The translations under genes were made by a program, and so were the position numbers. DNA of 64,000 bases. Origin: Plantibacter flavus. Its GTDB lineage: Bacteria > Actinomycetota > Actinomycetes > Actinomycetales > Microbacteriaceae. Below, piece by piece: positions 42,699 through 51,209 of the stretch. The stretch is taken from assembly GCF_002024505.1 (NCBI RefSeq), contig NZ_CP019402.1, forward strand, positions 3,348,001 through 3,412,000, read 5' to 3'. How positions within the stretch are numbered: the first letter of the stretch is position 1; every line of letters begins with the position of its first letter. Under the pieces are notes generated by a model that was given only the letters and a program-made list of their open reading frames with translations, was not told the DNA's origin and did no database searches.

Positions 42699-43745
42699 CT
42701 AGGGGGTGGGCGGGGCAGCGGTCGAACCCCGGACGACGAGGGAGGTGGCGAGGTCGAGGCGGATGTTGTCGACCGTCTCGGACCGGAGCTTCAGTACCAG
42801 GCGGGTGGCCTCCTCGGCCATCTCGATGAGCGGCTGCCGGATGGTCGTGAGGGCTGGACCGACCCACTTGGCCGGCGGGACGTCGTCGTACCCGACGACC
42901 GACAGCTGCTCCGGGATCGAGATCCCGAGCGAGCGCGCCGCCTCGTAGACACCGAACGCCTGCATGTCGTTGCCGGCGAAGATCGCGGTCGGCCGGTCCT
43001 CGAGCTGCAGCAGTTCGAGCGCAAGGACGCGCCCCGCCTCCGGGATGAACTCACCGCGGCGCAGGATCGTCTCGTCGAGCGGGATCCCGGCCTCCTCGAG
43101 CGCGGACCGGTAGCCGGAGACCCGCGCCCGCGAGCACATGAGGTCCTGCGGGCCCGAGATCAAGCCGATCCTGCGGTGACCGAGCTCGATGAGGTGGCGC
43201 GTCGCGGCCATCCCACCGGACCAGTTCGTGGAGCCGATGGCGGCGACCTCCGGGCCCGGGTCCCCCGCCGGGTCGACCACGACGACCGGGATGTTGCGCG
43301 TGTGGAGCTGGCGCCGGTACGCCGGGTCGATGTCCGAGAACACGAGGATGACCCCGACGGGCTTCCGCGAGATGATGCTCTCGACCCAACCCTCGCCGGT
43401 CGAACGCCGAGCGCCCGTCTCGGTGAGGGTGACGCTCATGCCGTGCTGGCGCGCGACCTTCTCGACACCGCGGATGATCTCGAGCGACCACGAGCTGTCG
43501 ATGTACTCGAAGACGAGCTCGATGAGCGAGCCCTGCTCGAGCTCGGCACCGCGGCGACTGTACCCGTGGCGGTCCAGCAGCCGTTCGACGATCTCCCGGG
43601 TGTCCGGCGACACCCCCGGCCGCCCGTTGAGCACCTTCGAGGCGGTCGACACCGACACGGAGGCCTCCCTGGCGATGCGCGACAGGGTCGCGCGCCCGCC
43701 ACCGGCACCGGGTCCAGCGGTCTGCACCGCGAGGTCGTCGCTCAT
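42699..43745 (-). CDS. LacI-family regulator, divergent from xylA
   Basis: 348-residue LacI/GalR regulator. The helix-turn-helix reads LSRIAREASVSVSTASKVLNGRPGVS (about 21-46), followed by an unusual hinge (DRHGYSRRGAELEQGSLIELVFEYIDSSW) typical of actinobacterial xylose regulators. The effector domain has GVILVFSDIDP and SVVGYDDVPPAKWVGPALTTIRQP. The start ATG at 43745 has GGAGGA upstream. A perfect palindrome at 43816-43827 in the divergent region is the likely site. It probably controls xylAB and perhaps the six-gene operon downstream. Confidence 0.88.
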   Translation of the reverse strand: MSDDLAVQTAGPGAGGGRATLSRIAREASVSVSTASKVLNGRPGVSPDTREIVERLLDRHGYSRRGAELEQGSLIELVFEYIDSSWSLEIIRGVEKVARQHGMSVTLTETGARRSTGEGWVESIISRKPVGVILVFSDIDPAYRRQLHTRNIPVVVVDPAGDPGPEVAAIGSTNWSGGMAATRHLIELGHRRIGLISGPQDLMCSRARVSGYRSALEEAGIPLDETILRRGEFIPEAGRVLALELLQLEDRPTAIFAGNDMQAFGVYEAARSLGISIPEQLSVVGYDDVPPAKWVGPALTTIRQPLIEMAEEATRLVLKLRSETVDNIRLDLATSLVVRGSTAAPPTP

Positions 43746-43815
43746 CCGAGTCCTCCGATCCCGCTCCGTCTGGCCGGGCGGCCGTCTCTCCAGCGAGAAG
43801 TTCTGCCCATGCTAA

Positions 43816-43827
43816 CGAAATATTTCG
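43816..43827. promoter_or_regulatory. LacI operator in the lacI-xylA divergent region
   Basis: CGAAATATTTCG is a perfect 12-bp palindrome 71 bp before the lacI start and 106 bp before xylA. A degenerate copy lies at 42589-42600. Confidence 0.65.
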
Positions 43828-43872
43828 CGACCTTCGACCGGTGACGCGAGGCCGACGATCTGCTACTCTCGG

Positions 43873-43896
43873 TTATAAGTTGTGGTTAACAACAAA
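43873..43896 (+). promoter_or_regulatory. xylA promoter with ROK/XylR-like operator
   Basis: TTATAA (43873-43878) is a -10 candidate for xylA. Directly behind it lies TTGTGGTTAACAACAA (43880-43895), an inverted repeat with one mismatched pair and GTTAAC at its centre. TTGT...ACAA arms resemble sites bound by ROK-type xylose repressors. A ribosome site, GAAGGA, precedes the ATG at 43933. Confidence 0.6.
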
Positions 43897-43932
43897 TCAT
43901 CCACTCACCAACGACGTTGAAGGACTGCACGC

Positions 43933-45123
43933 ATGAGCCTCACCCCCACCAAAGCCGATCGGTTCTCCTTCGGCCTCTGGACGATCGGCTACAACGGGAC
44001 CGACCCGTTCGGCGGCCCCACCCGCCCCGACCTCGACGTGGTCGAGGCCGTCACCCGCCTGAACGACCTCGGCGCCTACGGCCTCACCTTCCACGACGAC
44101 GACCTCTTCGCCTTCGGCTCGACCGACGCCGAACGCCAGAAGCAGATCGACCGCCTCAAGCAGGCCCTCGCCGACACCGGCGTCATCGTGCCGATGGTGA
44201 CCACCAACCTGTTCAGCGCGCCCGTGTTCAAGGACGGCGGCTTCACCTCCAACGACCGCGCCGTCCGTCGCTTCGCCCTCCGCAAGGTGCTCCGCAACCT
44301 CGACCTCGCCGCCGAGCTCGGTGCCAAGACCTTCGTCATGTGGGGCGGCCGCGAGGGCGCCGAGTACGACTCCGCGAAGGACGTGCAGGCGGCCCTCGAG
44401 CGCTACCGCGAGGCCGTCAACTTCCTCGGCGACTACGTGACCGACAAGGGCTACGACATCCGCTTCGCGATCGAGCCGAAGCCCAACGAGCCCCGCGGCG
44501 ACATCCTGCTCCCGACACTCGGCCACGCGATGGCGTTCATCGAGACCCTCGAGCGCCCGGAGCTCGTCGGCATCAACCCCGAGGTCGGCCACGAGCAGAT
44601 GGCGGGCCTGAACTTCACGGCCGGTATCGCCCAGGCGCTCTATCAGGGCAAGCTCTACCACATCGACCTCAACGGCCAGCGGGGCATCAAGTACGACCAG
44701 GACCTCGTCTTCGGTCACGGCGACCTGCAGAACGCGTTCTCGCTCGTCGACCTCCTCGAGCACGGTGGCGTGAACGGCGGCCCCGCGTACGACGGCCCGC
44801 GTCACTTCGACTACAAGCCGAGCCGCACCGAGGACATCACCGGCGTGTGGGACTCCGCAGCCGCCAACATGCGCATGTACCTGCTGCTCAAGGAACGCGC
44901 CGAGGCGTTCCGCGCCGACCCCGAGGTGCAGGAGGCGCTGGCCGCCGCCCGCGTGCCCGAGCTGCGCGAGCCGACGCTCAACCCCGGCGAGACCGTCGAG
45001 CAGCTGCTCGCCGACCGCTCGTCGTACGAGGACTTCGACGCCGACGCCTACTTCGGCGGCAAGGGCTTCGGGTTCGTCCGCCTGCAGCAGCTGGCCGTCG
45101 ACCACCTCATGGGCGCGCGCTGA
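43933..45123 (+). CDS. xylA: D-xylose isomerase
   Basis: 396-residue class I (actinobacterial) xylose isomerase converting D-xylose to D-xylulose. Family hallmarks include [21 protein letters not shown], the catalytic FHDDDLF (His and Asp near residues 54-57), [10 protein letters not shown], the metal-binding [10 protein letters not shown] and HEQMAGLNF. Length is normal for the short class I form. It is followed by a hairpin and xylB. It is probably repressed through one or both operators upstream and induced by xylose. Confidence 0.97.
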   Translation: MSLTPTKADRFSFGLWTIGYNGTDPFGGPTRPDLDVVEAVTRLNDLGAYGLTFHDDDLFAFGSTDAERQKQIDRLKQALADTGVIVPMVTTNLFSAPVFKDGGFTSNDRAVRRFALRKVLRNLDLAAELGAKTFVMWGGREGAEYDSAKDVQAALERYREAVNFLGDYVTDKGYDIRFAIEPKPNEPRGDILLPTLGHAMAFIETLERPELVGINPEVGHEQMAGLNFTAGIAQALYQGKLYHIDLNGQRGIKYDQDLVFGHGDLQNAFSLVDLLEHGGVNGGPAYDGPRHFDYKPSRTEDITGVWDSAAANMRMYLLLKERAEAFRADPEVQEALAAARVPELREPTLNPGETVEQLLADRSSYEDFDADAYFGGKGFGFVRLQQLAVDHLMGAR

Positions 45124-45140
45124 CCGACACCCGCGAACCT

Positions 45141-45183
45141 GGCGTTCCGTCTCCTGATCCGAGAGGATCGGGGGCGGAACGCC
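45141..45183. repeat. Hairpin between xylA and xylB
   Basis: GGCGTTCCG (45141-45149) pairs perfectly with CGGAACGCC (45175-45183), and the inner arms CTCCTGATCC and GGATCGGGGG pair around the loop GAGA. It may be a partial terminator that sets the xylA:xylB ratio. The sequence differs from the other palindrome families. Confidence 0.7.
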
Positions 45184-45253
45184 GTTCCGCGTTCCACCCC
45201 CACAGCAGACCCGGCGGTCACCCGACCGCCCACCACCGAGAACAGGGAGAGCG

Positions 45254-46681
45254 ATGACGCTCGTCGCCGGCATCGATTCGTCCACCCAGAGCTGCAAGGT
45301 CGTCATCCGCGACGCCGAGACGGGAGCACTCGTCCGCGAAGGACGCGCGGCGCACCCCGCCGGCACCGAGGTCGACCCGGCCGCGTGGTGGCAGGCGCTG
45401 CAGGAGGCGGCCTCCGCCGCAGGCGGATTGGCAGATGTCGCCGCGGTGTCGGTCGCGGCCCAGCAGCACGGCATGGTCGCGCTCGACGTCGACGGACGCG
45501 TCATCCGTCCGGCACTCCTCTGGAACGACACCCGGAGCGCGCAGGCCGCGACGGACCTCATCACGGAGTTCGGCGCTGCGGAACTCGCCCAGCGGACCGG
45601 GTGCGTCCCCGTCGCCTCCTTCACGATCACGAAGCTGCGCTGGCTGCGCGACGCCGAACCCGCGAACGCCGCCGAGGTCGCCGCCGTCGCGCTCCCCCAC
45701 GACTGGCTGAGCTGGCGTCTGCGCGGCTTCGGCCCAACCGACGAGAGCCCACTCGGCGCGGACCTCGCCGAACTGACGACCGACCGATCCGACGCCTCCG
45801 GCACCGGGTACTGGTCCCCCGCCGACGGCGAGTACGACCGCGAGCTGCTCATGGCAGCGCTCGGCCACGATGCGATCCTCCCGCGCGTGCTCGCGCCGGA
45901 GGAGTCGGCCGGGACCGGTGTCGACGGTGGCCTCATCGGGCCGGGCACCGTCATCGGGGCGGGCGCCGGTGACAACGCCGGAGCCGCCCTCGGGCTCGGG
46001 GCGACGGCCGGCGACGTCGTCGTGTCGATCGGGACGAGCGGGACGGTGTTCGCCGTGACGCCGGCCGTGGTCCGCGACAGCTCGGGCACCGTCGCCGGGT
46101 TCGCCTCGGCCGACGGCGCGTTCCTGCCGCTCATCGCGACGCTCAACGCCGCCCGGATCCTCGACGCGGTGGCCGCGCTACTCGGCGTCGACCACGCGGA
46201 ACTCGGTCGACTCGCGCTCGAGGCCCCGGCCGGGGCGCGCGGTCTCGTGCTCCAGCCGTACTTCGAGGGTGAGCGCACCCCGAACCGGCCGGACGCCACG
46301 GCGACCCTCTTCGGCATGACCCTGGAGTCGACGACGCGGGAGGGGCTCGCCCGGGCGGCGATCGAGGGGCTGCTCTGCGGACTCGCCGACGGTCTCGACG
46401 CGGTGCTCGCGCAGGGTGTCACGGCGGAACGGGTCCTCCTCATCGGCGGAGCGGCGCAGAACCCGGCGGTGCAGGCGATCGCGCGCGAGGTCTTCGACGT
46501 GCCGGTCGTCGTGCCGGCACCCGGGGAGTACGTCGCCGACGGCGCAGCGGTGCAGGCGGCCTGGGCGCTCAGCGGGACCCGTCCGGTGTGGACTGCGGTG
46601 GGGGCCGGCGACGGTGCGGTTCAGGCGGTCGCCGCCGACGCGTCCGGGATCGCCCGGGAGCAGTACGCCGCCCGAGCCTGA
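45254..46681 (+). CDS. xylB: Xylulokinase
   Basis: 475-residue FGGY-family kinase phosphorylating D-xylulose. The N-terminal phosphate loop is [15 protein letters not shown], then [10 protein letters not shown] and [12 protein letters not shown], which is the xylulokinase substrate region. The C-terminal part has [13 protein letters not shown] and [24 protein letters not shown]. The ATG at 45254 follows CAGGGAGAGCG. With XylA and the ara enzymes it feeds xylulose-5-phosphate into the pentose phosphate pathway. Confidence 0.95.
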   Translation: MTLVAGIDSSTQSCKVVIRDAETGALVREGRAAHPAGTEVDPAAWWQALQEAASAAGGLADVAAVSVAAQQHGMVALDVDGRVIRPALLWNDTRSAQAATDLITEFGAAELAQRTGCVPVASFTITKLRWLRDAEPANAAEVAAVALPHDWLSWRLRGFGPTDESPLGADLAELTTDRSDASGTGYWSPADGEYDRELLMAALGHDAILPRVLAPEESAGTGVDGGLIGPGTVIGAGAGDNAGAALGLGATAGDVVVSIGTSGTVFAVTPAVVRDSSGTVAGFASADGAFLPLIATLNAARILDAVAALLGVDHAELGRLALEAPAGARGLVLQPYFEGERTPNRPDATATLFGMTLESTTREGLARAAIEGLLCGLADGLDAVLAQGVTAERVLLIGGAAQNPAVQAIAREVFDVPVVVPAPGEYVADGAAVQAAWALSGTRPVWTAVGAGDGAVQAVAADASGIAREQYAARA

Positions 46682-46689
46682 GGCGGTTC

Positions 46690-46770
46690 CCGAGGCGACC
46701 TCCACCGGTCCCGGGGCCGACCTCCGCCGGTCACCGAGCCGACCCCCACCGGTCACTGAGCCTGTCGAAG
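46690..46770. repeat. Degenerate 22-bp tandem array ending in the CTGAGCCTGTCGAAG repeat
   Basis: Units of the form CCGACCTCCACCGGTCNCNGAG repeat about three times from 46690 and end in CCGGTCACTGAGCCTGTCGA (46749-46768). The reverse complement has the same architecture as the array at 59859-59948. Confidence 0.65.
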
Positions 46771-46814
46771 TGCCACCACGGAATCTTCCGCGGGGCGGAG
46801 ACGTTGGCGACGGT

Positions 46815-47857
46815 ATGCGATCGATCGTCTACTCCACCAACGGTGACCCGTCCGTCCTCCACCTCGTCGAGCGCGAGCTCCCCGAGCCCGGCCCCGGCGA
46901 GGTCCGCGTCAAGCTCGCGTTCTCCGGGGTCAACCCGACCGACTGGAAGACCAGGCGCGGCGGCGGCCCCTCGGGTGGCATGCCCTTCCCCGAGGTCGTC
47001 CCGAACCTCGACGGTGCCGGCGTGATCGACGCGGTCGGCCCCGCTGCCGGCGACGCGGCGACCACGACCACCTTCGCCGTCGGCGACCGCGTCTGGGTGT
47101 ACCTCGCTGCACACGAGAGCCCGCTGGGCACGGCCCAGGAGTTCACGGTCCAGCCCGCCTCCCGTGTGGTCCCCCTGCCCGACGCCGCGTCCTTCGAACT
47201 CGGCGCCAGCCTCGGTGTCCCCGCGATGACCGCGCACCGTGCACTCACCGTCGCGCAGGATGGCCCGACCCGCCTCGCCCCGGTGCCCTCGACGGCCGGA
47301 CGGTCCTCGTCCAGGGTGGCGCCGGCGCCGTCGGCAACGCCGCGATCCAGCTCGCGCGCTGGGCGGGCGCGACGGTGATCAGCACCATCAGCAGCGACGA
47401 GAAGGCCCGCCTCGCGACCGCCGCGGGAGCGCACCACGTCGTGAACTACCGCGAGGGCGACACCGCCGCGGCGATCCGCGAGGTGGCGCCCGACGGCGTC
47501 GACCTCGTCGTGGAGGTCGCGATCGCGCAGAACCTCCCCCTCGACCAGGCGGTCCTCGCCCCGCGCGGCACGGTCGTCAGCTACGCGAACAACGGCGGTG
47601 ACTCGATCACGCTCGACATCCGCCCGCACATGGGGCTCAACACGCGGCTCCAGTTCATGCTGCTCTACACGGTCGGCGACGCCGCACTCCACGCCGCCGC
47701 TGAGGACATCACCGCTGCGATCGAGGACGGCGCGCTCCACGTCGGCGAAGACCACGGTCTGGCGCTCACGGTGTTCCCGCTCGCCGAGACGGCTGCTGCC
47801 CACGCCGCCGTCGAGGACGACACGGTCGGGAAGGTCCTCATCGACGTCACCGCATGA
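46815..47857 (+). pseudogene. Zinc-free quinone oxidoreductase-like gene, frameshifted
   Basis: NADPH:quinone reductase-type MDR protein broken by one frameshift. The first frame (from ATG 46815) gives MRSIVYSTNGDPSVLHLVERELP, FSGVNPTDWKTR and DGAGVIDAVGP, then loses meaning after AQDGPTRLAP. The correct continuation, GALDGRTVLVQGGAGAVGNA then AIQLARWAGATVIST, lies in the -1 frame and runs to 47857. One missing C in the CCCC run 47278-47281 explains it. Joined, the protein would have about 347 residues and an intact nucleotide motif GGAGAVG. This is either a recent mutation or a sequencing error; all other parts look functional. Confidence 0.82.
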
Positions 47858-47861
47858 CGTG

Positions 47862-47879
47862 CGTCACCGCCGGGTGACG
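47862..47879. terminator. Short hairpin between convergent genes
   Basis: CGTCACC (47862-47868) pairs with GGTGACG (47873-47879) in the 25-bp gap between the quinone reductase-like gene and the glycerate kinase gene. Confidence 0.5.
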
Positions 47880-47882
47880 TGA

Positions 47883-48995
47883 TCAGGGGCGGTACTGGGT
47901 GGCCAGTGCCGCCCCGGCCGCACGCAGGTGGACGAGCGGTTCGGCCATCGCCGCCTCGGCGCCGCCGGCCAGCTCCGTGAGCGAGGCCGCCGCGAGGAAG
48001 ATCCCCTCCGTGGGCGCCTGGATCGCTCCGGCGACGAGCATGGTCCGGTCCGCCGCGAGCCCGGCGACCCAGGATGCGACCTTGCCGTCGGCCGTCTGGT
48101 CGTCGAAGCGGCCCTCGCCCGTGATCACGATCGACGCCGCGGCGGCCGCTTCCGTGAGGGCGATCGCCTCACCGACACCACCCGCGCCCGAGGTGGCGGT
48201 GGCTCCCCACACGAGGAGGCCGAAGCCCGCACCGCCCGCGGCACCGGCGCCGGGTTCGACCGCTGCCGCGTCAGCGAGGTCCTGGCCGAAGGCGTCCTGG
48301 GCTCGACGCGCGAACCGCGCGAGGTTCGCGTCGAGGACGGGGACGTCCGTGGCATCTGCCCCCTTCTGCGGTCCGAACACCGCTGCGGCACCGCGGTCGC
48401 CGAGCAGCGGGTTGGTCACGTCGCTGAGGATGACCGCACCGTCGGCCGGCAGCGCACGGAGGCCGGTGGTGTCGATCCGGTCCAGGGTCGCCAGCCCCGC
48501 ATTGCCGTGCGCCGTCGAAGCGCCGTCGGCATCGATCAACCGGGCGCCCAGCGCGGACAGGAGTCCGGCTCCACCGTCCGTGCTGGAACTTCCGCCGATC
48601 GCGAGCAGCAGTCGTCGCGCACCGTGGTCGAGGGCGGCTGCGATGGCCTCGCCGAAGCCGACGGTGTGCGCTGCGAACGGCTGTAGGGGGTCGAGGAGGG
48701 TCAGCCCGCTCGTCTGCGCCAGTTCCACGACCGCGGAGCCGTCGGGCAACTCGAGCCATTCGGCGTCCACCGGGTCGCCGATCGGGCCGGTGACCGTGAT
48801 CGGGTGCCGACGCGCTCCAGGCACGGCGGCCGCGAATGCGTCGAGCGTGCCCTCGCCGCCGTCGGCCATGGGAAGCGACTGCAGGAGGTCATCCGGCCGG
48901 ACGGTCCGCCACCCGTCGGCGATCGCCTCGGCGACCTGCGCGGCGGTCGCCGTGCCCTTGAACGAGTCCGGTGCGATGACGATGTGCTGGGTCAT
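47883..48995 (-). CDS. Glycerate kinase (GarK/GlxK type)
   Basis: 370-residue type I glycerate kinase. The N-terminus IVIAPDSFKGTATAAQVAEAIADGW, LPMADGGEGTLDAF, AIGGSSSTDGGAGLLSALGA and the C-terminal ITGEGRFDDQTADGKV are family hallmarks. It phosphorylates D-glycerate formed in glyoxylate, tartronate or aldarate breakdown. The start ATG at 48995 lies 4 bp after the preceding gene's stop, with GGGAGG inside that gene's end. It is last gene of the LacI-DUF6807 operon; glycerate kinase would fit a sugar-acid pathway, although the KdgD route itself does not form glycerate. Confidence 0.92.
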   Translation of the reverse strand: MTQHIVIAPDSFKGTATAAQVAEAIADGWRTVRPDDLLQSLPMADGGEGTLDAFAAAVPGARRHPITVTGPIGDPVDAEWLELPDGSAVVELAQTSGLTLLDPLQPFAAHTVGFGEAIAAALDHGARRLLLAIGGSSSTDGGAGLLSALGARLIDADGASTAHGNAGLATLDRIDTTGLRALPADGAVILSDVTNPLLGDRGAAAVFGPQKGADATDVPVLDANLARFARRAQDAFGQDLADAAAVEPGAGAAGGAGFGLLVWGATATSGAGGVGEAIALTEAAAAASIVITGEGRFDDQTADGKVASWVAGLAADRTMLVAGAIQAPTEGIFLAAASLTELAGGAEAAMAEPLVHLRAAGAALATQYRP

Positions 48996-48999
48996 GTCT

Positions 49000-50052
49000 T
49001 CAGCCTCCCATGGTGGACGGGATCTGGTGGGTCGAGGCCGAGCTCGTCGTCAGCACCTCGACACCGTCCGGCGTGACCACGACGGTGTCCTCGACCTTCA
49101 CGCCGCGGGCGGTCGGGTTCCAGGCGAACGCCTGCCAGGGCTGGACGACGTCGCTCGCCTCAGGCGTGGCGCGCGGATCGCGTCCCGCGTAGCCGGCCGC
49201 ACCGCCCTGATGGTGTTTCGTCCACTCCTCGACGTCGAAGCCCTGCTCGGCGTAAGCGGCACTCCCCGTCCGGAGGATGTCGGCGAGCGAGGCACCCGGC
49301 ACGGTGGCGTCGAGATAGGCACGTTCGACGGCCCGGATGCGCTGCATGCCCGTGGCGAACGGCTCGGCCGGGGTGCCGCCCTCGTCGAACCACCGCGTGA
49401 GGTTCACGATGAGCCCGTCGCGGCGGCCGCAGGCGACGACCATGGCCCGGGAACCGAGTCGCCCCTCGGTCGGCAGCGGGTGCCGATGGGCGAGTCTGTC
49501 CTCCCCGGCGACGAGGAGGACGAGTGGGTCGATCCCGGCCGCGACGAGGCGCCCGGCGAGGTCCGCGGCGACCTCGCGTTCCGTCCAGTCAGGAGCGACC
49601 TCGTCGACGAGCGTCTCGAGCGCCGACGTCGTCGCTCGCCCGAGCGAACGGAACCGCGAGAGTTCGGCTGGGAGGAGCGACGCACGCGCCGCCCGAAGCT
49701 CGGCGGCGACGTCGGACTCCTGCAGCACCCCGTCCCCACTCGGCAGCACCGTGTCGATCGGCGTGTGCCACGGCACCGTCCGAACGCGGATGTCGGGCAG
49801 CTCCTCGGCCTGCAGCCGGTCCACCTCGTTGGAGGTCGCGACGAGCCACGCGTCGCCCGGCGAGACCACGACCGCGACGATCGGGTCGGCCGCGAGACTC
49901 ACATGGACGCGCGAGCCGTCGAGGTACCAGCTGACCGCGGCGGCGGACCGCAGCACGATCGTGCCTGCTCCGCGGGCCTCCAGGAGCGACACGAGCCGGG
50001 CGTGCTTGCGCCGGCGGTCGTCCTCGTCCGGCCCGGGTCGCTCGTCGTTCAT
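49000..50052 (-). CDS. M24 (creatinase/aminopeptidase-P-like) protein with degraded metal site
   Basis: 350-residue protein with the two-domain creatinase/prolidase layout: N-terminal RRRKHARLVSLLEARGAGTIVL and C-terminal pita-bread region (ALETLVDEVAPDWTEREVAADLAGRLVAAG, HHQGGAAGYAGRDPRA, GVKVEDTVVVTPDGVEVLT). The two metal aspartates normally in the DxG...D segment are absent: the stretch reads ACGRRDGLIVNLTRW. It therefore probably lacks peptidase activity or has different chemistry. The start ATG at 50052 overlaps the oxidoreductase stop (ATGA). Substrate and role are unknown; its operon suggests carbohydrate metabolism. Confidence 0.8.
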   Translation of the reverse strand: MNDERPGPDEDDRRRKHARLVSLLEARGAGTIVLRSAAAVSWYLDGSRVHVSLAADPIVAVVVSPGDAWLVATSNEVDRLQAEELPDIRVRTVPWHTPIDTVLPSGDGVLQESDVAAELRAARASLLPAELSRFRSLGRATTSALETLVDEVAPDWTEREVAADLAGRLVAAGIDPLVLLVAGEDRLAHRHPLPTEGRLGSRAMVVACGRRDGLIVNLTRWFDEGGTPAEPFATGMQRIRAVERAYLDATVPGASLADILRTGSAAYAEQGFDVEEWTKHHQGGAAGYAGRDPRATPEASDVVQPWQAFAWNPTARGVKVEDTVVVTPDGVEVLTTSSASTHQIPSTMGG

Positions 50053-51209
50053 CGCCGGGCCCAATCGGCCCCGAGTTCGGCGAAGGTGCTGCCGGTGGCG
50101 GCCGCTTCGGCGACGAGCTCCTCGATTCTCGGGATCACCGGGCGGCGCTCGTCGCCCGTCCCGAGCCACTCGACGAGATCAGCGGGGATGGGGTGCGGCG
50201 CTGGGGCCGATCGGACCGCGTCGAGGACGGCGGTGAAGGCGGACGCGTCGGCCAGGGAGCTGACGAGTGCGGCGTCCTGACCCGCCCGGACCGCCTCGCG
50301 CGCGCGGAGGAGGTCGGGGAGCAGCTCGGTCCGGCCTGTGGTCCAGCGTCGCCGGGTGACGCCGTCGACGACCACCTCGACCTCGTCGCGCGTGTAGTGG
50401 AACCGGATCGAGCCGAGCTCCCCGTGCACCGTGACCACCGGGTCGGTCGTCGCCTGCGCGCACAGGGTGAGCGCCGCCGTCATGACCGGACCGCGCTGTG
50501 GGGTGATGCGGACGACCGAGGTGTCGTCGGCCTCGATGTCGTTGGCCCGGTACTGGTCGAGGTCGATGGTGGCGATCGCCGCGCGGTCGGTCGCACCGCC
50601 GAGCCGCAGCATGGTCTGGACCGCGTGAGCGAGGGGGTTGGTGACGACACCGTCCACGACGGGCACACCGTCGAGCGAGCGCCTGCCCGACCATGCGGCA
50701 CGCGTCCAGTACCCGACGGTGCGGACCCAGGTGCCCCTCGCCTCGAGCGCTGTCACGGCCCCGATCTCCCCGCTGCCGACGATGACCGCGATCTCGCCGA
50801 TCGCATGTGATCCGAGACTCTGGAACCCGACCTGCACGAGCCCGCCGGTCCGGGCGGCGGTGGCCTCCAACCGGTCGAGTTCGTCGTTCGAGGTCACCGG
50901 CGGCTTCTCGAGCAGGACGTCGGCGCCGTGCTCGAGCGCGGTGACGGCGAGATCCAGGTGCGTGTGGATCGGGGTCGAGAGGATGACCACGTCCACCCGC
51001 CCGGCGGCGAAGCACTCCTCGAGTGAACCGCGGAGCGGCGCGTCCCCGGTGGCGCGGTCCTCCTCGGTGAAGGTCCGGTCGACGAGGCCGACGAGGTGGA
51101 TCGCGCCGGTCGCGGCGAGCGCCCTGGCTGCCGCCACGTGGCTGGCGCCATGGCCGTGGATCCCGACGACCACGACGGTCGGGGCGGTGGTGTGGTCGGT
51201 GCTGGTCAT
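50049..51209 (-). CDS. Gfo/Idh/MocA-family oxidoreductase
   Basis: 386-residue member with a modified Rossmann start (VVVVGIHGHGASHVAAARAL), the motif LLEKPPVTSNDELDRLE and a substrate domain with GRRSLDGVPVVDGVVTNPLAHAVQTMLRLGG. The His-rich glycine loop (GIHGHGASH) is unusual and seen in a subset acting on unknown sugars. The start overlaps the stop of the LacI-DUF6807 gene, and its stop overlaps the M24-like gene, so three proteins are made from one coupled message. Confidence 0.86.
   Translation of the reverse strand: MTSTDHTTAPTVVVVGIHGHGASHVAAARALAATGAIHLVGLVDRTFTEEDRATGDAPLRGSLEECFAAGRVDVVILSTPIHTHLDLAVTALEHGADVLLEKPPVTSNDELDRLEATAARTGGLVQVGFQSLGSHAIGEIAVIVGSGEIGAVTALEARGTWVRTVGYWTRAAWSGRRSLDGVPVVDGVVTNPLAHAVQTMLRLGGATDRAAIATIDLDQYRANDIEADDTSVVRITPQRGPVMTAALTLCAQATTDPVVTVHGELGSIRFHYTRDEVEVVVDGVTRRRWTTGRTELLPDLLRAREAVRAGQDAALVSSLADASAFTAVLDAVRSAPAPHPIPADLVEWLGTGDERRPVIPRIEELVAEAAATGSTFAELGADWARR

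Noticed and set aside
43897..46443. 848-codon minus-strand open frame over xylA and xylB
   Set aside because: Antisense to two well-supported enzymes; no conserved motif.
47278..47281. Programmed -1 frameshift in the quinone reductase-like gene
   Set aside because: No X-XXY-YYZ slippery heptamer or downstream pseudoknot is evident; a missing C in a C run is simpler.
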